A stretch of DNA of 24,144 nucleotides from a virus. The stretch spans positions 1 to 24,144 of IMG/VR virus record IMGVR_UViG_3300010430_000441; one strand, written 5' to 3'. The translations under genes and the position numbers were made by a program. Positions 20,277-24,144 of the stretch are shown here, piece after piece. Each line of letters starts with the position of its first letter. The first letter of the stretch is position 1. Under the pieces are notes generated by a model. The model had not been told where the DNA came from and did not search any database. It saw only the letters and a list, made by a program, of their open reading frames with translations.

Positions 20277-21278
20277 CTATTGCGATAAGAGGGCCACTAT
20301 TGCATCAGCCTTTACCCGCTGATCGCGTGAATTAGTCGCCTTCTTGATTAACTTGTTGTGAGCAGCACGATCAGCAGTGGGTTTCTGTTTAACGGTTTGA
20401 GGGCGCAATGCAGGCGGTATGTCATCAATAGCCTTGACACTGGCTAGCTGATTATCACGCAACATCTGATCACGCATGTACTTCACGACATTGGGGTCCG
20501 TAATGGTTGTCATTTGCTGCTGACTAAAACCCTTACTTACTCCATACTCGATTAGCGACATGCTCTCTTTTTGCCTCACCTCGTTATCCGTCCATTCAGG
20601 AATCAGATTCAGCATTTGCTCTGTCTGCTTGGCAACGGTCCGCTGTTGCTGAACCATCTGTTCATCTCGCAAACTTTGCTGCACAGACTCACGCTGATTA
20701 AGTATCTGTTGCTGCAGGTTGTCACGCTGGTACTGTAACGATTGTAGCTCCTGCCTCATCAGTGCAAGCCCACCTGGATTCTCTTTCATCATAGAATCCT
20801 GGTTAGCATTGATATGCTGTTCTGTAGACGTAATCCGTGCATTTACCTCGAATAACTCTTGAGGCATCTGCAACATATCAGACTGCGCCATCCTGAAACT
20901 GGACTCTTGTGATTCCAGTTCTGCTTTTCTTGCTGCTAGCTCGTTTTGTGTTGATTCTGCAGCATGGTTGAATTCCTGTGCCTTCTTAAACTCGTCCTTT
21001 AATTCCCCGACAGTCTTAAATACCTGGTTGCCATCAGGGTCTTGCATGGCGATTTTCAGCGCATACGCTTCCTCGTCGCCAATATCGACGGCGTGTAACG
21101 TATCAAGAAATGAACCGGCCTCTACCTTCTCAGGCTCCGATTCTTCAACCTGCTCTTCAGCCTTCTCAGGCTCAAGCTGATCAACAACATCGTCACCTGA
21201 TACGGCAGGGACACCCGTTAGCTCTTCCGACGGAGAGTTCTCACTTCCCAGTAATGCCTGTACTAATTCGTCACTCAT
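20277..21278 (-). CDS. Scaffolding protein, 333 aa
   Basis: I place the start at ATG 21278 (MSDELVQALLGSENSPSEEL), which overlaps the previous stop. Extending to 21353 would add residues read from the upstream gene's other frame. The protein has a very acidic N-terminus (residues 20-55, many glutamates and prolines), then a conserved-looking patch (EEAYALKIAMQDPDGNQVFK), and a long glutamine/glutamate-rich coiled coil (about 85-210). The C-terminus is basic (AAHNKLIKKATNSRDQRVKA). An acidic, helical protein with a basic tail just before the capsid gene is the standard profile of phage scaffolds, whose basic end binds capsid subunits. Confidence 0.82.
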   Translation of the reverse strand: MSDELVQALLGSENSPSEELTGVPAVSGDDVVDQLEPEKAEEQVEESEPEKVEAGSFLDTLHAVDIGDEEAYALKIAMQDPDGNQVFKTVGELKDEFKKAQEFNHAAESTQNELAARKAELESQESSFRMAQSDMLQMPQELFEVNARITSTEQHINANQDSMMKENPGGLALMRQELQSLQYQRDNLQQQILNQRESVQQSLRDEQMVQQQRTVAKQTEQMLNLIPEWTDNEVRQKESMSLIEYGVSKGFSQQQMTTITDPNVVKYMRDQMLRDNQLASVKAIDDIPPALRPQTVKQKPTADRAAHNKLIKKATNSRDQRVKADAIVALLSQ

Positions 21279-21477
21279 GGCTGTTCTCACAGTTAAAATT
21301 GTCAAGTTCTTGCTTGAATTCAGCAAGCCATTCATACCGCCTGCGTGCGTCAATCATCTCTGATTCCAGCACGTTTAATACCCTGTTTCCGTACTCTTTC
21401 CTGAAATGCTCAAATATATCTTCATACCACGGTGCCTCTGTTAGTGAAGCCACCGCATTGCGTATGCGCTCACTCAT
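21271..21477 (-). CDS. Small hypothetical protein before scaffold, 68 aa
   Basis: The 68-residue product (MSERIRNAVASLTEAPWYED, then IFEHFRKEYGNRVLNVLESE) is helical, acidic and rich in aromatic and charged residues. It has no signal, zinc or membrane motif. Start and stop both overlap neighbours: ATGA with the gene upstream and an eight-base overlap with scaffold. It therefore belongs to the assembly block. Small helical proteins between portal and scaffold are common and mostly uncharacterised. Confidence 0.65.
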   Translation of the reverse strand: MSERIRNAVASLTEAPWYEDIFEHFRKEYGNRVLNVLESEMIDARRRYEWLAEFKQELDNFNCENSHE

Positions 21478-21752
21478 GCAGCAGCAGTTTGCCCTGTATA
21501 CGAACTACAGGGATCAATAAATCCATTTGTCCCGTCACCATCACCGTGGGCCGCCTTCCATCCCAGATCCCAATTAATGAACTGTGGATCGTCAACACCC
21601 ATAGCAGTGAAAGGGTTATCAGTACTTGGACGCTCTAATACAGTGCCACCAAGTCGATACTGGACACCCTCTTCGTATGCGCGATAATTCCGCACATAAA
21701 CATAATTGTTCTGCGGGACGCTATATGCTGTATCCAGCCATGTACCTGCCAT
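21474..21752 (-). CDS. Hypothetical virion-block protein, 92 aa
   Basis: The product starts MAGTWLDTAYSVPQNNYVYV and has a tyrosine-rich beta-like first half (NYRAYEEGVQYRLGGTVLER) and a glycine/aspartate-rich second half with paired tryptophan, ending in an alanine tail. The sequence is unlike a coiled coil or membrane protein. A small decoration or head protein is plausible from position, but no family is recognised. The stop overlaps the next start as ATGA; 40 bases without a gene separate it from the gene upstream. Confidence 0.6.
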   Translation of the reverse strand: MAGTWLDTAYSVPQNNYVYVRNYRAYEEGVQYRLGGTVLERPSTDNPFTAMGVDDPQFINWDLGWKAAHGDGDGTNGFIDPCSSYTGQTAAA

Positions 21753-21792
21753 AAATCACCTCTGCTTTAAGTTCAAACCTGTCATAAACCAT

Positions 21793-22077
21793 TTACCTCC
21801 ACCCCCGGTCCATTCTGATAGCTCTGCCGGTTGTTTCATCTTCTTGCAGAAGTCCCGACCCATCATAGACAGACTCGCGTGTTCCACGTGGATCATTGCC
21901 CTTCATAAACTCATAAACAGCAGGGTCTACAGGTGACGGAGGCAGTACCTGTGGCGGTACATAAGGGATCGGCTCAGGCATACCAGTCGCCAGCTCAGTA
22001 ATGTCAGCTACAGGCGTCAACATAGATTCCTTGCGCATTGGCCTGTAATTCTGGCCTGTGAATCTACCCTGCGGCAT
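21793..22077 (-). CDS. Proline-rich small protein after portal, 94 aa
   Basis: ATG 22077 (MPQGRFTGQNYRPMRKESML) is preferred to an in-frame TTG at 22095. It follows AGGGA by four bases and overlaps the portal stop by 14 bases. The middle is proline-rich (MPEPIPYVPPQVLPPSPVDP), with a charged C-terminus (DETTGRAIRMDRGWR). Extended proline stretches of this kind often wrap around partner proteins; a capsid or portal accessory role is possible but not shown. Confidence 0.6.
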   Translation of the reverse strand: MPQGRFTGQNYRPMRKESMLTPVADITELATGMPEPIPYVPPQVLPPSPVDPAVYEFMKGNDPRGTRESVYDGSGLLQEDETTGRAIRMDRGWR

Positions 22078-24103
22078 CTTGTCCCTGCCCCTCAATGTCT
22101 ACCTGGTGTACTAACTCAAGCTCGGTCCACTTCCTTAGCTGCTCGTTCGCGTCAAGCTCCATCTGTGCGCGGTCCTTTTCTCCCTCTTCCCGCTGTTTCT
22201 GGAATTCGAGCTGTGTCTTGGCCTGATTATTGGCCCGGTCTCCCTCTTCTTTCATGGCCTGAATCTGCATCTCAGCCTGTGCCAGCTTGGTGGCCGGATC
22301 ATTCTGTGCTGCCATCTGCGCGGCTTGGGCGTTCTGTTGGGCTGCCTGTTGCGACTCTTCGCTAGAGGGGTCTTGCCAGTATCTTTCAGGATTCTGCAGG
22401 CCATTGAAGCGGGCAAAGTCAGTGACCGTGTTATAAATCTTGTCCATTGTTGACAAGACGTTAGGCTCTGATGCCATCGCATTCACCTGCTGCTCTAATA
22501 CTGTCAGCAGCGCCTGTCCCTGCCTGATGCGCTCACCCATAGACAGGCCGATATCAATGTTTACCTGGTCACGGTCCAGCCACTGGGTTGGCACTGTCTG
22601 ATTCCAGGCGCCTGATGTCTTGAAGTTGATTTCTTCAGGGAAGTAGCGCTTTAACGTCCGGTGTATTAATACATAGGTAGTCTTTATCAAGGTCTCAGCC
22701 AGCGTCTTGGTAATCATCGACGCCAACATCTCCTTAAACGAAATCTGGCGTTCTACACCGTGAGCGGTCTGATTACCAACGGTCTGCCCTTCTGACTGCA
22801 GATCAAGGCTGGCTCCTGTACGCTCTGAACGCTCTTTATCCAGATACTGAAGTAGATTAAGGCTGTTTGTTCCCAGGTCAGCAACATTCAATTGCTCGAA
22901 CGCATCCATGCTCTTGACCCTGACAACCCCATCAATACGGCCATTGGTCGCATCTTTCATGTTGACCTGATTCTCAACCGCCTTATATCTGCGGTTGTTC
23001 ATCTGTTTCATGTTGTCCAGGTACTGACGTTTGGCAGCTGTCTTCTGGTCCTGAATCTCTCTAATCTTGTCGAATATCGACAGCCCTATGTACCGGTGAG
23101 GCATAATGAACGGCGTGCCAACAGCATAGGGTATCCATTGTGCAATGTCGTTACTCAGAATAGGCGTAGGGGAATCACAATAGATAATACGGCGCAATTC
23201 ACCAATCCCATCGTCATCATAATCAACCCGCATGTAGACTTCCCACACCTGGATAGTCCGCATTGAGTCCTCAAAGGCATAATGTTCGTCTTCATCGCTG
23301 GTCTGGTTTCTGGCGGTTGTATCTGACTCAGTATCGTCTGTGTACGTGGGTAGGTCTAATACAATGTCCTTGTCTATGCCGTACTCAATCAGGCTTGTCT
23401 GTGTCTCCATCCGCCTCTCAGCAACAAAAGCGGCCTCTTCGACATTAACAGATCGTTGGTCACTCGAAACAAGGAAGTTCTCAGGAGCCACCGCATCAAC
23501 ACCCAGTCTCCTGGTTGCCTTGATACGCTTTACTGTATTAACGCCACCTTCTTTCGAGATGGATACTTCCTCCCCCGCTTCTTTGGGGATTTGGACTTGC
23601 AGGCGCTGTATATCATCTAGTTCTCCATAGGTTTCGTATTGAATACGGGTAAATACATCGGGATATATCTTGAGAATGCCGTTCTTCTGTAACAATGCGT
23701 CCTTAACAGCCTGGTATATCTTCACATAGCCGTCATTCTGCTGCATTAGCATATAATTACATGCTTGACTCTCTGTCTCTGCCTGGTCCTCGTCCTGCTC
23801 TGATCTGGCCTGAAAACTAGCCACTGTGTCCGATGAGAAGGTTGGCATTATCTGTGCGAGCATGGCCTCTATGGTGTCTGCTACATCAAGGCTGACAGCA
23901 GTAGAGCGCCCGGCAGGTACAGAACTACGCCGTGTATATCCAGTAGCGTCTGTATCCTGGCTATTGGGGGCGTCATTACCACCTATCAGCCCAAAGTAGT
24001 AATCAATAGCCGATGTCCTGTTGCCGACTATTTCATCAGAATCAGCGCCGATAGAGTTATATAACTCGTTCTGGATGATTGCGGATAGTTCGGTATCGTT
24101 CAT
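22064..24103 (-). CDS. Portal protein
   Basis: The 679-residue length and sequence match P22/SU10-type portals. The N-terminal region has YYFGLIGGNDAPNSQ and GRSTAVSLDVADTIEAMLAQ. A central portion has LGVDAVAPENFLVSSDQRSV, then VWEVYMRVDYDDDGIGELRR and FIMPHRYIGLSIFDKIREIQ. That is followed by a stem/tunnel-loop region around TGASLDLQSEGQTVGNQTAH and a long C-terminal glutamine/alanine/glutamate-rich coiled coil (about 590-670) that would form the barrel. Portals form a dodecameric ring at one capsid vertex through which DNA is packed and ejected. The start overlaps the terminase stop as ATGA and has no strong ribosome binding site, so coupling is likely. Confidence 0.92.
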   Translation of the reverse strand: MNDTELSAIIQNELYNSIGADSDEIVGNRTSAIDYYFGLIGGNDAPNSQDTDATGYTRRSSVPAGRSTAVSLDVADTIEAMLAQIMPTFSSDTVASFQARSEQDEDQAETESQACNYMLMQQNDGYVKIYQAVKDALLQKNGILKIYPDVFTRIQYETYGELDDIQRLQVQIPKEAGEEVSISKEGGVNTVKRIKATRRLGVDAVAPENFLVSSDQRSVNVEEAAFVAERRMETQTSLIEYGIDKDIVLDLPTYTDDTESDTTARNQTSDEDEHYAFEDSMRTIQVWEVYMRVDYDDDGIGELRRIIYCDSPTPILSNDIAQWIPYAVGTPFIMPHRYIGLSIFDKIREIQDQKTAAKRQYLDNMKQMNNRRYKAVENQVNMKDATNGRIDGVVRVKSMDAFEQLNVADLGTNSLNLLQYLDKERSERTGASLDLQSEGQTVGNQTAHGVERQISFKEMLASMITKTLAETLIKTTYVLIHRTLKRYFPEEINFKTSGAWNQTVPTQWLDRDQVNIDIGLSMGERIRQGQALLTVLEQQVNAMASEPNVLSTMDKIYNTVTDFARFNGLQNPERYWQDPSSEESQQAAQQNAQAAQMAAQNDPATKLAQAEMQIQAMKEEGDRANNQAKTQLEFQKQREEGEKDRAQMELDANEQLRKWTELELVHQVDIEGQGQDAAG

Positions 24104-24144
24104 GCTACATCCATCGCTGAGTAGTCCAGATCACCACCCCATCC
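24100..24144 (-). CDS. Upstream gene C-terminus, probably large terminase (partial)
   Basis: The last 14 codons of a frame running in from beyond the window end read GWGGDLDYSAMDVA and stop at TGA 24100-24102, overlapping the portal start as ATGA. The order (terminase large subunit, then portal) is near-universal in tailed phages, so this is probably the terminase end. The visible residues alone cannot prove it. Confidence 0.5.
   Translation of the reverse strand, partial: GWGGDLDYSAMDVA

Noticed and set aside
1-24144. tRNA genes, CRISPR arrays, insertion sequences or integrase
   Set aside because: No cloverleaf, regularly spaced repeats, terminal inverted repeats or recombinase motifs were recognised by eye on either strand; tRNAscan-SE and repeat searches were not possible here.

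Overview
The window is a piece of a tailed double-stranded DNA phage (or prophage) that infects a Gram-negative bacterium. The evidence is a contiguous virion-assembly operon: terminase end, portal, scaffold, capsid, adaptor, stabilisation protein, ejection proteins and tail spikes. It is followed by an M15-type endolysin and several small lipoproteins, which only make sense with an outer membrane. The major capsid protein (DUF5309/SU10-like) and the adaptor (SU10-adaptor-like) point to a short-tailed, podovirus-like virion. There is no tape-measure, tail-tube or sheath gene. No tRNA, rRNA, CRISPR array, integrase or insertion sequence was recognised.

Left arm, + strand (1-3122): a compact early/recombination operon. 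Three small unknown genes lead into an ERF-family single-strand annealing protein, a LuxR-type helix-turn-helix protein, a NinB/Orf-like recombination protein, a small coiled-coil protein flanked by a 33-bp direct repeat, an unknown helical protein, a zinc-cysteine protein and a coiled-coil protein. Most junctions are ATGA or GTGA overlaps.

Right arm, - strand (24144 down to 3137): the late operon, convergent with the early operon at about 3120-3140. Read in its own direction it runs: terminase C-terminus (partial), portal, three small genes, scaffold, major capsid protein, GC-rich hairpin, unknown protein, adaptor, Ig-repeat/beta-propeller protein, P22 gp10-like stabilisation protein, C1q-like jelly-roll protein, cupin-like protein, three ejection-type proteins, fibre and structural proteins, a 49-aa duplicate of a tail anchor, two paralogous beta-helix proteins (one with a signal peptide), two paralogous lipoproteins, endolysin, and a distal set of small unknown genes, three of them apparently membrane-linked or exported.

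The least expected parts lie in the distal late region (3137-6442). They are a structured leader at 4225-4358 with a three-way junction and possible start-codon pairing, a lipoprotein that seems to start at AUC, an exported copy of the spike protein, and a possible RebB-like protein. A 27-aa hydrophobic reading frame on the opposite strand at 10727-10810 has a strong ribosome binding site. There is no gene-free stretch longer than 300 bases; the longest gap is 4225-4358.
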